Shown: positions 8,078-16,496, counted from the stretch's first letter. The stretch is DNA of 28,536 nt from Candidatus Atribacteria bacterium (GCA_003513845.1 DOTB01000027.1:1-28536), one strand, 5' to 3'. A program made the numbers and translations. Notes: a model not told the origin generated them from the sequence alone.

Positions 8078-10510
8078 TCACTCTCTTATTTTAGCATCAA
8101 ATTTTACAATTAACTTCTCTCTAACTTTTTTAAGTATATTTTCTACTTCCTGGTCAGTCAAGGTATGGTCTTCTGATTGAAAGATAATAGAATAAGCCAA
8201 ACTCTTATAACCTTCACCAATCTGTTTCCCTTTGAATATATCAAATAAAATTATTTTTTTAATTAACTTTATATTAACTGAATTAATTTCTTTGACAATC
8301 TCTGAAGAGAGAACACCTTCTCTTACTATTAAAGACAAATCTCTTTGCACTGAAGGATACTTTGGTAAAACACGATAACTAATGCTTGCAGGTACATTAG
8401 GAATTAAATTCTCAAAATCAATCTCAAATAAATTAACTTTTTCAGGAATACGATAATTATCAATTATGTCAGGATGTATTTCACCGAAAACCCCTACTTC
8501 TTTCCCTCTTACTACAATTCTCCCGCTTCTCAAAGGATGTAGAGAAGGATGATTAACAGGCAATACTTCCCAACTTTTTATTTTCAAATCCTGCAGAATC
8601 GTTTCAACTAATCCTTTTACATCAAAGATATCGAAAGAAAATGATTTTGTCCAAATATCTCCTCTGCCCAACTTGGTAATTGCCCCAGCAATTATTATTT
8701 TCTCAAGAGGTAAAGAATTGGGCTTGCCAGGATAGGGTAGATATATCTTGCCTACTTCAAATATTTTAACTATCTCTGCTTGTCTATTAATATTCCATTT
8801 AATAACCTCCAACAAACTTGGAATTAAGGAGGTTCTCATCAATGAACAATCTCTGGTTAGAGGATCTTTTATTTTTATAGCATCTCTTAATTTATGTCCT
8901 TCGGGTACTCTTATTCTATCAAATATCTCCGGAGAAACAAAACTGTAAGTTACCACTTCATTTAACCCACCACCAACTAATATTTCTCTTATTTGATCAA
9001 TTACCCTTAATCGAAAATTTTTTCCCTCCTGGGCAATGGTAGTTTTAAAAAGAGTAGGTTTTATTTTGTCATACCCATAAATACGAGCAATTTCTTCTAT
9101 TAAATCTATTTCTCTTTCTACGTCTCCCCTAAAAGAAGGAGATATAACTTCAATATATTCTCCGTAATCCTCTTTAATGTTAAAACCCAATTGGGTTAAA
9201 ATATTAACAATTCGCTCTTTTGTTTTAAATCTATCTTCTTCCAAAAGTTGACCCAATATTTTCTTAACTCTTTCTATTCTTAAATTTATTTTTACTGGTG
9301 TAAATAATTTCTGGTTAGTATCGATTGTGCCTGAACTTATTTTCCCCAAAGTAATCCGGCTTATTAAATCAGCAGCTCGTTCTAAGGCAAATATTTGTCC
9401 TTCTTTGTCTATACCTTTTTCAAACCTATTCGAAGCGTCAGTTCTTAAGCCAAGTTTTATAGTGGTTTTTCTATTATTCACTGGATTAAAATAAGCTGAT
9501 TCTAAAAACACATTCTTAGTATCCGTATTAATTTCCGAGTATTTTCCTCCCATTATCCCAGCAATTGCTATAGGACCTTCTACATCAGCAATAACCAAAC
9601 TACCTTCAGGTAGCTGTCTTTCCACATCATCTAGAGTGCAAATAATTTCACCTGGTTTACTTTTTCTTACAATTATGGTTTTTCCTCTGATTAAATCAAG
9701 GTCGAAGGCATGAAGTGGTTGCCCCGTTTCCATCATCACAAAGTTAGTAATATCTACTATATTATTTATCGGTCTTATCCCCAATAGTCTTAGTTTCCAT
9801 TTTAACCATAAAGGGGACTCTTCAATCTTCATTCCTTTTATTACCCGCCCAGTATAACGTGGGCATAAATCTTCTGCCTTAACTTTAACGGAAATATCCT
9901 TTTCAATACTCTCTTCACTTTCCTTTATTTCTATTTTGGGTATCTTTAGATTCTTGTTAAATATTACTGCAACTTCTCGAGCTATCCCTATTATACTCAA
10001 TAAATCAGGTCGATTGGAATTTATTTCAAAATCAAATATTGTATCATCAAGATTTATTAGTTTTCTTATATCCTCACCCAAAGGAAAATTTTCATCTAAA
10101 ATTAATATTCCAGGAGATTTTCCTTGCTCAATACCCAATTCAGAAGCTGAGCAAAGCATTCCTGAAGATAAAATATTTTTAAATTTCTTACTTCTAATGA
10201 TTCCTACCTGTGGCAATTTTGCTCCATCCAGGGCAACTGCAACTTTATCAAAAACCTTCATATTCCTGGCTCCACAGACTATTTGAAGTATTTTATCTTT
10301 TACGTCTACCTGACAGACTGAGAGATTACTATCTTCAGGATGTAAGTTAATATCAATTATTTTACCAACAACTACTTTTTCTATATCGATAGATATGTTT
10401 TCCATTCGTTCTAAAATTATGCCACTTATAGTCAACCTCTGAGTAAGCTCCTCTGGAGATACCTCATCGATATCAACGTACTCTTTTAATAAATTATAAG
10501 AAACCTGCAT
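8078..10510 (-). CDS. pheT: Phenylalanyl-tRNA synthetase beta subunit
   Basis: The beta subunit of the alpha2-beta2 class II phenylalanyl-tRNA synthetase, which carries tRNA-binding and editing functions. Numbering is from the ATG at 10510 (810 residues). An EMAP/OB-like tRNA-binding domain spans about 40-150 (KVVVGKII at 45, VCGARN at 78-83). B3/B4 editing, B5 and catalytic-like domains follow. A ferredoxin-fold anticodon-binding domain closes the protein, from about 716 (KYPSVQRDLSLIV). The chosen ATG has GGGAGGAAAGG just upstream and gives the family-typical start 'MQVSYNLLKEYVD'. The reading frame stays open 43 codons further upstream, but only through intergenic repeat sequence. pheS lies 295 bases upstream, an unusually wide gap for a pheST pair. 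Confidence 0.96.
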   Translation of the reverse strand: MQVSYNLLKEYVDIDEVSPEELTQRLTISGIILERMENISIDIEKVVVGKIIDINLHPEDSNLSVCQVDVKDKILQIVCGARNMKVFDKVAVALDGAKLPQVGIIRSKKFKNILSSGMLCSASELGIEQGKSPGILILDENFPLGEDIRKLINLDDTIFDFEINSNRPDLLSIIGIAREVAVIFNKNLKIPKIEIKESEESIEKDISVKVKAEDLCPRYTGRVIKGMKIEESPLWLKWKLRLLGIRPINNIVDITNFVMMETGQPLHAFDLDLIRGKTIIVRKSKPGEIICTLDDVERQLPEGSLVIADVEGPIAIAGIMGGKYSEINTDTKNVFLESAYFNPVNNRKTTIKLGLRTDASNRFEKGIDKEGQIFALERAADLISRITLGKISSGTIDTNQKLFTPVKINLRIERVKKILGQLLEEDRFKTKERIVNILTQLGFNIKEDYGEYIEVISPSFRGDVEREIDLIEEIARIYGYDKIKPTLFKTTIAQEGKNFRLRVIDQIREILVGGGLNEVVTYSFVSPEIFDRIRVPEGHKLRDAIKIKDPLTRDCSLMRTSLIPSLLEVIKWNINRQAEIVKIFEVGKIYLPYPGKPNSLPLEKIIIAGAITKLGRGDIWTKSFSFDIFDVKGLVETILQDLKIKSWEVLPVNHPSLHPLRSGRIVVRGKEVGVFGEIHPDIIDNYRIPEKVNLFEIDFENLIPNVPASISYRVLPKYPSVQRDLSLIVREGVLSSEIVKEINSVNIKLIKKIILFDIFKGKQIGEGYKSLAYSIIFQSEDHTLTDQEVENILKKVREKLIVKFDAKIRE

Positions 10511-10805
10511 TTTCCTTTCCTCCCTATCTCTATCGTATTGCGTATCGCGCTTGTTAGCGTATAACGTGAAAATAGTTAGCCAGTTATCCAGTTTACCAGT
10601 TACCCGGAATAAAAGCGTATCATGTATCTCGTGAATCATATCTCGTAAAGAAAATAGTACTATTTCATATACAAGGGGGTATGATACATCGCATCTCCAC
10701 TCCTGAATTATGATCTTCTTAACGCAAAACGCAATACGAATTATGATATACTATTAGATTCTGTCTACTGACTTCTGCTATCCTCACAAGATACGAGATA
10801 CGAAT
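10511..10805. repeat. Repeat mosaic separating pheS and pheT
   Basis: This spacer holds a 'GTATTGCGTATCGCGCTTG' module (10536-10554) and a 'GTTAGCCAGTTATCCAGTTT' module running on to ACCAGTTACCC (10575-10604). It also has a 'GTATCTCGTGAATCATATCT' module (10624-10660). The segment 10735-10803 is a diverged inverted copy of 2459-2525. I see no gene or convincing terminator, so pheS and pheT may still share a transcript. Confidence 0.65.
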
Positions 10806-11825
10806 TTAGAATTGTTTTAAAAATCTTAAATCATTTTCAAAAAATAACCGGATATCATTTATACCATATTTTAACATAGCAATCCTTTCTGCTCCCATTC
10901 CAAAAGCAAAACCAGAATATTTCTCTGAATCGTATCCTACCATCTGAAATACTGCAGGATCAGTCATCCCTGAACCCATAATCTCTAACCACCCGGTATA
11001 TCCACAAGCTCTGCATCCTTTTCCCTGGCATAACAGGCAAGATACGTCTACCTCTGCACTTGGTTCTGTAAAAGGAAAATAACCCGGTCTAAATCTAACT
11101 TTCCTATCTTCACCAAACATTCTATGCACAAAAACTGTTAGAACTCCTTTTAAATCACCAAAAGTAATATCTTCATCGACAGCCAAACCCTCTATCTGGT
11201 GAAACATAGGTGAATGAGTGCTATCAGCAGCATCCCGCCTATAACATCTACCTATAGCGATCATCCTAACTGGTGGTTGCTGTTTTTCCATCACTCTGAT
11301 TTCAACTGGTGAAGTATGGGTGCGAAGTAAAATTTCTCTATTTATATAAAAAGAATCCTGATCATCCCTGGCAGGATGATCTTTAGGTATATTAAGTGCT
11401 TCAAAGTTATAATAATCCAATTCCACTTCTGGACCTTCTTCTAGTTTAAATCCTAAACTGAAAAATATTTCCTCAATTTTCTTTAAAACTAAGGTGATGG
11501 GATGCAAGTTTCCTCTATCCAACCTCCTACCTGGTAGAGTAACATCAATACTTTCTTCCTGCAATCTTTTATCTCTTTCTGCTTTTTCTATTTCCTTGAT
11601 TCTTGTCTTCAAAAAATCTTCAATTTCTCTTTTCGTTTGATTTAACAACTGTCCAATTTTTGGTCTTTCTTCCGATGAGAGTGTACCTAACATCCTCAAA
11701 AGAAGCGTTAATACTCCTTTTCGACCCAAATATTCTATTCTTAACTTTTCAATATCTTTTATATTATTAGCAATTTCTGATTTAGAAATAAATTCTTCCT
11801 TAATTTTATGTATTTTCTCTTCCAA
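10806..11825 (-). CDS. pheS: Phenylalanyl-tRNA synthetase alpha subunit
   Basis: The catalytic alpha subunit of the class II enzyme, which activates phenylalanine and charges tRNA-Phe with PheT. The 339-residue protein starts with a charged coiled-coil arm (about 1-90). Motif 2 follows with 'GRCYRRDAADSTHSPMFHQI' at 192-211, preceded by 'RTHTSPVEIR'. The motif 3 region near the C-terminus is 'GFAFGMGAERIAMLKYG'. The start is TTG at 11825-11823, with AGGAGGGAG about 6 bases upstream. Expression is probably governed by the T-box leader immediately upstream. Confidence 0.97.
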   Translation of the reverse strand: MEEKIHKIKEEFISKSEIANNIKDIEKLRIEYLGRKGVLTLLLRMLGTLSSEERPKIGQLLNQTKREIEDFLKTRIKEIEKAERDKRLQEESIDVTLPGRRLDRGNLHPITLVLKKIEEIFFSLGFKLEEGPEVELDYYNFEALNIPKDHPARDDQDSFYINREILLRTHTSPVEIRVMEKQQPPVRMIAIGRCYRRDAADSTHSPMFHQIEGLAVDEDITFGDLKGVLTVFVHRMFGEDRKVRFRPGYFPFTEPSAEVDVSCLLCQGKGCRACGYTGWLEIMGSGMTDPAVFQMVGYDSEKYSGFAFGMGAERIAMLKYGINDIRLFFENDLRFLKQF

Positions 11826-11867
11826 TAGTTCTCCCTCCTTAGATTACAATAATCATAATATTAATTA

Positions 11868-12125
11868 TTAACAAAAAAAGGTTTATAATCTAATTCGTCT
11901 CCTGTTATAAAGGGACGAAAAATTATAAACCTTTTCCGCGGTACCACCCTTTTTGATTTACTTTATATCAAGTAAATCCATACTTTCCCCCTATTAACAG
12001 TGGGGAGCTGGCAAAACCTACTCTTAAGAATTTCAGTTTGCAGTTCTAAAGTGAATTTCGATTATTCCATTACCAGTTTTATATTTGTCCTCATGAAAGT
12101 GGGAAGCTGGCTTAGTTATAACCTA
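11868..12125 (-). promoter_or_regulatory. T-box leader of pheS (Phe-specific)
   Basis: On the minus strand the antiterminator core AGGGTGGTACCGCGG lies at about 11936-11950. It is followed by a Rho-independent terminator (11876-11935), the usual mutually exclusive pair. The UGGU T-box (11943-11946) fits a tRNA with A73, and the window's own tRNA-Phe has A73. By alignment with the other two leaders (pattern xAAN followed by the codon), the specifier is UUC at 12055-12053, matching anticodon GAA. Stem I is not canonical, because the AGAGA and GGUG elements of the thrS and leuS leaders are not obvious. A hairpin CCCC/GGGG near 11990-12006 may be Stem III. A TATAAT lies near 12134 without a good -35. 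The T-box call is firm; the specifier assignment is moderate. Confidence 0.9.
11876..11935 (-). terminator. T-box terminator before pheS
   Basis: The outer arms AAAAGGTTTATAAT and ATTATAAACCTTTT pair perfectly over 14 bases, with an inner TTCGTC/GACGAA helix and a run of T on the minus strand. Formation competes with the antiterminator at about 11936-11950. Confidence 0.88.
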
Positions 12126-12195
12126 GTTATCTTTATTATAACTTTTAAACAATATGGCTATTTTTTATAATCATTTATATTTATAAAAAATGAAA

Positions 12196-12552
12196 TTAAC
12201 TCATACTTTCTTTAGATACTTTTACCAAATTATTAAAAGCTTCAGGTTCATTTACTGCAAATTCTGCTAATATCTTTCTATTAATTTCCACTCCTGCTAC
12301 TTTTAAACCTCTTATAAACTTGTTATAAGATATGCCTTGATTTCTCGCAGCAATACCAATTCGGGTAATCCATAAATTTCTAAAATCTCTCTTTTTTACC
12401 CTTCGGTCTCTATAGGCATATGAAAGAGATTTCATCATTGCTTCATGAGCAACTCGATAAAGTTTACTTTTTGCGCCCCAAAATCCTTTGGTTAATTTAA
12501 GTACTTTTTTCCTCCTTCTTCTTGAGGCCACGCTATTCTTTACTCTGGGCAT
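12196..12552 (-). CDS. rplT: 50S ribosomal protein L20
   Basis: A 118-residue, strongly basic ribosomal protein that binds 23S rRNA early in large-subunit assembly. It starts with the family hallmark 'MPRVKNSVASRRRRKKVLKL', and the 'GFWGAKSKLYRVAHEAMMKS' stretch is diagnostic. The ATG at 12552 has AAGGAG about 8 bases upstream. A GTG three codons earlier is in frame but overlaps the ribosome site and is unlikely. The gene completes the infC-rpmI-rplT cluster. In other bacteria L20 autoregulates this operon, but I see no clear L20 binding structure here. Confidence 0.97.
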   Translation of the reverse strand: MPRVKNSVASRRRRKKVLKLTKGFWGAKSKLYRVAHEAMMKSLSYAYRDRRVKKRDFRNLWITRIGIAARNQGISYNKFIRGLKVAGVEINRKILAEFAVNEPEAFNNLVKVSKESMS

Positions 12553-12654
12553 GCTTTTCACTCCTTATTTTTTTATATCATAAGATTATCAGGGGAGTAG
12601 ACTCTTCCCAAAACTCCTCTGCTTTACATTATTTTTATTATATTCCAAAAAATA

Positions 12655-12852
12655 TTAAGCATAAGGTAACAATACCTTAATTTTTTTTACCTCAGCATCA
12701 CTTACTATGGTAGATTTTCTTAAATTCCTTTTGCGCTTTGTAGTCTTTTTAGTTAAAATATGGCTTTTATAAGCCTTCGATCTTAATATTTTACCTGATT
12801 TATTTACTTTGAATCTTTTTGCTGCACCTCTATGGGTCTTCATTTTAGGCAT
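12655..12852 (-). CDS. rpmI: 50S ribosomal protein L35
   Basis: A 65-residue basic protein of the large ribosomal subunit. It opens with '[20 protein letters not shown]', the L35 signature, and its length is normal for the family. AAAGGT precedes the ATG by about 10 bases. It lies 33 bases after infC and 102 bases before rplT, in the standard order, and is almost certainly cotranscribed with both. Confidence 0.97.
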   Translation of the reverse strand: MPKMKTHRGAAKRFKVNKSGKILRSKAYKSHILTKKTTKRKRNLRKSTIVSDAEVKKIKVLLPYA

Positions 12853-12885
12853 AATATATTTTACCTTTCTCTATAGTTTTACTTA

Positions 12886-13398
12886 TTATTTAGGTACTAG
12901 AACTAAAATCATATTCCTTCCTTCTAATTTTGGTTCTTTTGATACGTTAGCTATTTCTTCAGTATGATTAATTATACGATCTAATAATTCTCTCCCCAGG
13001 CTCACATAATTCATCTCTCGCCCTCTAAACATTATAGTAACCTTTACTTGATTACCATCTTTTAAAAACTTACATAAATTCTTTAATTTAAAATTATAAT
13101 CATGCTCACCAATATTTGGACGCATTTTTATTTCTTTCAATCCACCACTTTTTTGCTTCTTCTTCCCGCTCTTAGCTTTTTTATCAAGCAAATATTTGTA
13201 CTTACCATAATCAATAATTCTACATACCGGAGGATCAGCATCTGGTGCAACTTCAACTAAGTCAAGATTACTTTTTTCAGCAAGTTCAAGACCCTCCTGT
13301 TTACTCACTATTCCTATTTGCTTACCATCAGCATCAATAAGTCTGATAGTTTTTGCTTTAATATTATTATTTATCCTCAATCCTGATGTTGACTTAAT
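12886..13398 (-). CDS. infC: Translation initiation factor IF-3, apparent ATT start
   Basis: IF3 binds the 30S subunit, prevents premature 50S joining and proofreads the initiation codon. The N-domain (about 1-80) contains 'LDLVEVAPDADPPVCRIIDY' and a lysine-rich linker follows. The C-domain carries 'KEIKMRPNIGEHDYNFKLKN' and 'VKVTIMFRGREM'. The first ordinary start in frame is TTG at 13380, but AGGA touches it with no spacing. Six codons upstream, ATT at 13398-13396 has AAAGGGGG nine bases before it and gives an N-terminus that aligns well with other IF3 proteins (LRINNNIKAKTIRLIDADG). AUU is the known infC start in E. coli, where it supports autoregulation. A good promoter lies at 13445-13473. 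The product is certain; the ATT start is a well-supported inference. Confidence 0.93.
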   Translation of the reverse strand: MKSTSGLRINNNIKAKTIRLIDADGKQIGIVSKQEGLELAEKSNLDLVEVAPDADPPVCRIIDYGKYKYLLDKKAKSGKKKQKSGGLKEIKMRPNIGEHDYNFKLKNLCKFLKDGNQVKVTIMFRGREMNYVSLGRELLDRIINHTEEIANVSKEPKLEGRNMILVLVPK

Positions 13399-13417
13399 AT
13401 GAGTTTTCCCCCTTTGT

Positions 13418-13439
13418 AAAAATAATTATAATTATTTTT
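13418..13439. promoter_or_regulatory. Perfect AT palindrome at the infC transcript start
   Basis: Positions 13418-13428 (AAAAATAATTA) are followed directly by their exact reverse complement. The dyad lies 6 bases beyond the infC -10 hexamer, so it would be an operator-like site or a hairpin at the 5' end of the mRNA. Function is inferred only. Confidence 0.4.
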
Positions 13440-13444
13440 AAGAA

Positions 13445-13473
13445 ACTATAGCATATTCTTAATTTTTAGTCAA
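13445..13473 (-). promoter_or_regulatory. Sigma-70 type promoter for infC-rpmI-rplT
   Basis: On the minus strand TTGACT (13473-13468) is separated by 17 bases from TATAGT (13450-13445). Each hexamer has one mismatch to consensus. The predicted start near 13438 leaves a leader of about 40 bases before the ATT codon. Confidence 0.75.
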
Positions 13474-13659
13474 TATATACTTATATCTTGTATCTCGTGA
13501 ATCGTATCTCACAAAAATCATAAAGTTAAAAATATTAAAAAATTAAAAAAATTGTGTGTTTGAATTTATTTTTCTTTTTCTAATTCCTCATTAAAATTTA
13601 CAATAACGTAAACCTTTATAAATAATCAGAATATATGGATATAGAAGAATTTTTACCTG

Positions 13660-15570
13660 CTATAAAGTTTTTTCTTTAATCTCTTTTAAAATATCTTCGA
13701 TAAACCTGGTTAATTTTATCTTCCCTAAGTCCCCTTCTCCTCTCTTTCTTACTGATACCAGGTCCTCTTCTGTTTCTTTGTCTCCAAATATTAACATATA
13801 AGGTACTTTTTCTAATTCTGCTTTTCTTACCTTCGCTCCAATTTTTTCGTTAATCTCATCTAACTCTGCTCTTATACTATGCTTTTTTAATTCCTTCATA
13901 ATATTTTTGCCATAATCAATGTGTCTATCTGCAATGGGTAATAGTTTCACTTGCACAGGAGATAACCATACAGGAAATGCTCCGGCATAATTTTCAATTA
14001 GAATTCCGATAAATCTCTCAATACTTCCGAGAATAGTCCTATGTAACATTACCGGTCTTTCTTTATCTCCTGTTTTATTAATATAAAAAAGGTCGAATTT
14101 TTCTGGCATAATAAAGTCTAATTGAATTGTCCCACACTGCCAGCTTCTACCTATACAATCTTTCAAATGAAAGTCTATCTTGGGTCCATAAAATGCCCCT
14201 TCACCTTCATTTACGATATATTTAATTTCCTTCTCTATTAAAGCTTCTTCCAAACTTTTAGTAGCCTTTTCCCATATCTCATCAGAACCCATAGCATTTT
14301 CTGGTTTAGTGCTCAATTCTACATGATAAGAAAAACCGAACGTCTTATATAAACGATCAGTTAAATCAATTACTCCTTTTATTTCTTCTCCAATCTGGTC
14401 AGGAGTCATAAATATATGAGCGTCATCTTGAGTAAAACACCTTACCCTGAAGAGACCATGCAATACTCCGGATAATTCATGCCTATGTACTAACCCTAAT
14501 TCAGCCATCCTGAGTGGTAATTCTCTATAACTGTGTAGACTACATTTATAAATCAATATGCCCCCTGGACAATTCATTGGTTTAATCGCATAATCTTCCT
14601 CATCAATCTTGGTAAAATACATATTCTCCTTATAATGATCCCAATGACCTGACTTCATCCACAATGATTTATTCAAAATAATTGGGGTTTTCACTTCTGT
14701 GTAGCCACTTTTTTGATGTTCTTCTCTCCAGTAATTCTCTAAGATATTTCTTAAGACCATTCCTTTGGGATGAAAGAAAGGAAAGCCAACGCCTTCATCA
14801 TGCATACTGAACAACTCTAAATCTCTTCCTAATTTTCGGTGATCTCTCCTTTTTGCTTCTTCCACTAATCTTAGATAGTTCTCTAATTCGGATTTTTTAT
14901 CAAAAGAAATACCATAAATACGTTGCAACATTTTATTTTTTTCATTCCCTCTCCAGTATGCGCCAGCAACACTTAAAAGTTTGAAAGCTTTTATCTTTCC
15001 AGTAGAAGGAACATGAGGCCCTCTGCACAGGTCCATAAAATCTCCCTGCTGATATAATGTAACTTTCTCATCCTGAATGTCTTCTAAAAGTTCCAATTTA
15101 TATTTCTCTTCTTTATCTTTAAAAATTTTTTTAGCCTCTTCTTTGTTTACTTCAATCTTTTTAAATGGTAAATCTCTCTCAATAATCTCCTTCATCTTTT
15201 GCTCAATAATTACCATATCTTCAGGAGTAAAGGAACGCTCTATATCAAAATCATAATAAAATCCATCTTTAATTGCAGGTCCGATAGCCAATTTTGCTTC
15301 AGGAAATAATTCCTTTACTGCCTGAGCCATAATATGAGAAGTACTATGATGATAGATTTCTTTCCCGTCGGATGAGGAAAAAGTTAATATCTCAATATGA
15401 TCATCATCCTCAAGCACATAGTCTAAATCCTTCTTTGCTCCATTCACTATTCCTGCAATAGCTTCTTTACCCAATCTTGGGCTTATTTTACAAGCAGCAT
15501 CAAATAAAGTTGCGCCTTTACTCAATTCTATCTTTGAACCATCCAACAAAATAACTTTAATGTCAGTCAT
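13660..15570 (-). CDS. thrS: Threonyl-tRNA synthetase
   Basis: This class II synthetase charges tRNA-Thr and edits Ser-tRNA-Thr. The 636-residue protein has an N-terminal TGS domain (1-62) and an editing second-additional domain with the metal-binding HHSTSH at 74-79. The catalytic core carries 'MNCPGG' (zinc Cys), 'RHELSGVLHGLFRVRCFTQD' and 'RPVMLHRTILGSIERF', and the anticodon-binding domain is C-terminal. Length and domain order are normal. The ATG start has GGGAGG 8-9 bases upstream. Expression is controlled by the adjacent T-box leader. The gene leads into infC across a 261-base gap that holds a new promoter. Confidence 0.98.
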   Translation of the reverse strand: MTDIKVILLDGSKIELSKGATLFDAACKISPRLGKEAIAGIVNGAKKDLDYVLEDDDHIEILTFSSSDGKEIYHHSTSHIMAQAVKELFPEAKLAIGPAIKDGFYYDFDIERSFTPEDMVIIEQKMKEIIERDLPFKKIEVNKEEAKKIFKDKEEKYKLELLEDIQDEKVTLYQQGDFMDLCRGPHVPSTGKIKAFKLLSVAGAYWRGNEKNKMLQRIYGISFDKKSELENYLRLVEEAKRRDHRKLGRDLELFSMHDEGVGFPFFHPKGMVLRNILENYWREEHQKSGYTEVKTPIILNKSLWMKSGHWDHYKENMYFTKIDEEDYAIKPMNCPGGILIYKCSLHSYRELPLRMAELGLVHRHELSGVLHGLFRVRCFTQDDAHIFMTPDQIGEEIKGVIDLTDRLYKTFGFSYHVELSTKPENAMGSDEIWEKATKSLEEALIEKEIKYIVNEGEGAFYGPKIDFHLKDCIGRSWQCGTIQLDFIMPEKFDLFYINKTGDKERPVMLHRTILGSIERFIGILIENYAGAFPVWLSPVQVKLLPIADRHIDYGKNIMKELKKHSIRAELDEINEKIGAKVRKAELEKVPYMLIFGDKETEEDLVSVRKRGEGDLGKIKLTRFIEDILKEIKEKTL

Positions 15571-15596
15571 AATAATTACCTCCCTTTTATGTAAAT

Positions 15597-15868
15597 AAAA
15601 AAACTTCTCATCCTCCTATAATAAAAGGACGAGAAGTATAGTCGAACCATCTCGCGGTTCCACCTTTTTTAGTTAAAATTAATACGATAAACAATTAATC
15701 TTAACTCACTTAAGAAATATTTTATCGGATATAACCCGCCTAATCTTACTCATTTTTAAAACTTTGAATCAGGGTATTACAGAAAGGTATTCGGACAATC
15801 ATTTATATAGATACTCGCAGCTTAAGTATCTATTCTCTTTAATAAATGATTAACCTACTATTTCCTGT
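15597..15868 (-). promoter_or_regulatory. T-box leader of thrS (Thr-specific)
   Basis: A canonical Stem I spans 15868-15779, closed by ACAGGAAA and TTTCTGT. It contains the AGTA motif and AGAGA, followed by an apical hairpin with arms AGATACT and GTATCT. On the 3' side, GAAT precedes the specifier ACC (15788-15786), a threonine codon. The antiterminator core AAGGTGGAACCGCGAG follows at about 15652-15667. Its UGGA T-box (15662-15659) predicts a tRNA-Thr with U73, unlike the UGGU of the pheS and leuS leaders. The terminator is at 15603-15637. I see no good promoter in the 32 bases between the last tRNA and Stem I, so transcription may come from the tRNA promoter at 16527-16555. Confidence 0.95.
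15603..15637 (-). terminator. T-box terminator before thrS
   Basis: On the minus strand ACTTCTCGTCCT pairs with AGGATGAGAAGT (12 bp including one G-U) and is followed by seven T residues. Confidence 0.9.
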
Positions 15869-15900
15869 AACTATTTTAATTTTCTATTCTATTTTTGAAA

Positions 15901-15975
15901 TGGTGGGCGGTACTGGACTCGAACCAGTGACCTCTTGCGCGTCAAGCAAGCATTCTTCCTCTGAACTAACCGCCC
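15901..15975 (-). tRNA. tRNA-Val (anticodon GAC)
   Basis: A cloverleaf closed by GGGCGGT/ACCGCCC. The anticodon loop is TTGACGC on a CTTGC/GCAAG stem, and the T-arm is ACTGG/CCAGT. Discriminator is A73 and CCA is encoded. It is the last tRNA of the cluster and lies 32 bases before Stem I of the thrS T-box. Confidence 0.95.
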
Positions 15976-16017
15976 ATTTCCAGGCAACCAGTCGTCTCAC
16001 AAAAATTCAAAACTAAA

Positions 16018-16091
16018 TGGAGGCGGCACTCGGATTCGAACCGAGGATGAAGGATTTGCAGTCCTCTGCCTTCCCACTTGGCGATGCCGCC
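16018..16091 (-). tRNA. tRNA-Cys (anticodon GCA)
   Basis: The acceptor is GGCGGCA/TGCCGCC and the anticodon loop is CTGCAAA. U73 is the expected identity base for cysteine, and CCA is encoded. Confidence 0.95.
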
Positions 16092-16111
16092 TCATTTAAT
16101 TTTTATAAAGA

Positions 16112-16186
16112 TGGAGCGGAAAACGGGATTTGAACCCGCGACCCTCGCCTTGGCAAGGCGATGCTCTACCACTGAGCTATTTCCGC
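16112..16186 (-). tRNA. tRNA-Gly (anticodon GCC)
   Basis: The acceptor starts GCGGAAA. The anticodon loop TTGCCAA sits on a TCGCC/GGCGA stem. U73 is typical of bacterial tRNA-Gly, and CCA is encoded. Confidence 0.95.
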
Positions 16187-16197
16187 AAAAACAAATT

Positions 16198-16273
16198 TGG
16201 TGCCGAGACCCAGAATCGAACTGGGCACACGTGGATTTTCAGTCCACTGCTCTACCAACTGAGCTATCTCGGC
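16198..16273 (-). tRNA. tRNA-Phe (anticodon GAA)
   Basis: The acceptor is GCCGAGA/TCTCGGC and the anticodon loop CTGAAAA sits on a GTGGA/TCCAC stem. A73 and encoded CCA are present. This is the probable ligand of the pheS T-box: GAA would read its UUC specifier, and A73 fits its UGGU sequence. Confidence 0.96.
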
Positions 16274-16310
16274 ATTTATAAATCGCCTTACTAATTTTAT
16301 TTAATAGAAA

Positions 16311-16389
16311 TGGCGGGGTCGACGAGATTTGAACTCGCGATCTCCTGCGTGACAGGCAGGCGTGTTAAACCAGGCTACACTACGACCCC
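16311..16389 (-). tRNA. tRNA-Asp (anticodon GTC)
   Basis: The acceptor is GGGGTCG/CGACCCC and the anticodon loop CTGTCAC sits on a CCTGC/GCAGG stem. G73 is the aspartate identity base, and CCA is encoded. A slightly enlarged D-arm gives 79 bases. Confidence 0.95.
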
Positions 16390-16420
16390 TTTATGCTTAT
16401 ATTTATTTATTTATCAAAAA

Positions 16421-16496
16421 TGGTAGGCGGAACAGGGCTTGAACCTGTGACCCCTGGCTTGTAAAGCCAGTGCTCTCCCAACTGAGCTATCCGCCC
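16421..16496 (-). tRNA. tRNA-Val (anticodon TAC)
   Basis: The acceptor starts GGGCGGA. The anticodon loop TTTACAA sits on a CTGGC/GCCAG stem. A73 and encoded CCA are present. It is the promoter-proximal gene of the six-tRNA cluster. Confidence 0.95.

Noticed and set aside
16078..16281. A 67-codon plus-strand open frame across the tRNA cluster, with 'RKTGFEPATLALARRC' text
   Set aside because: It is the antisense of tRNA-Gly and tRNA-Phe, a well-known source of false protein entries. It has no gene context of its own.
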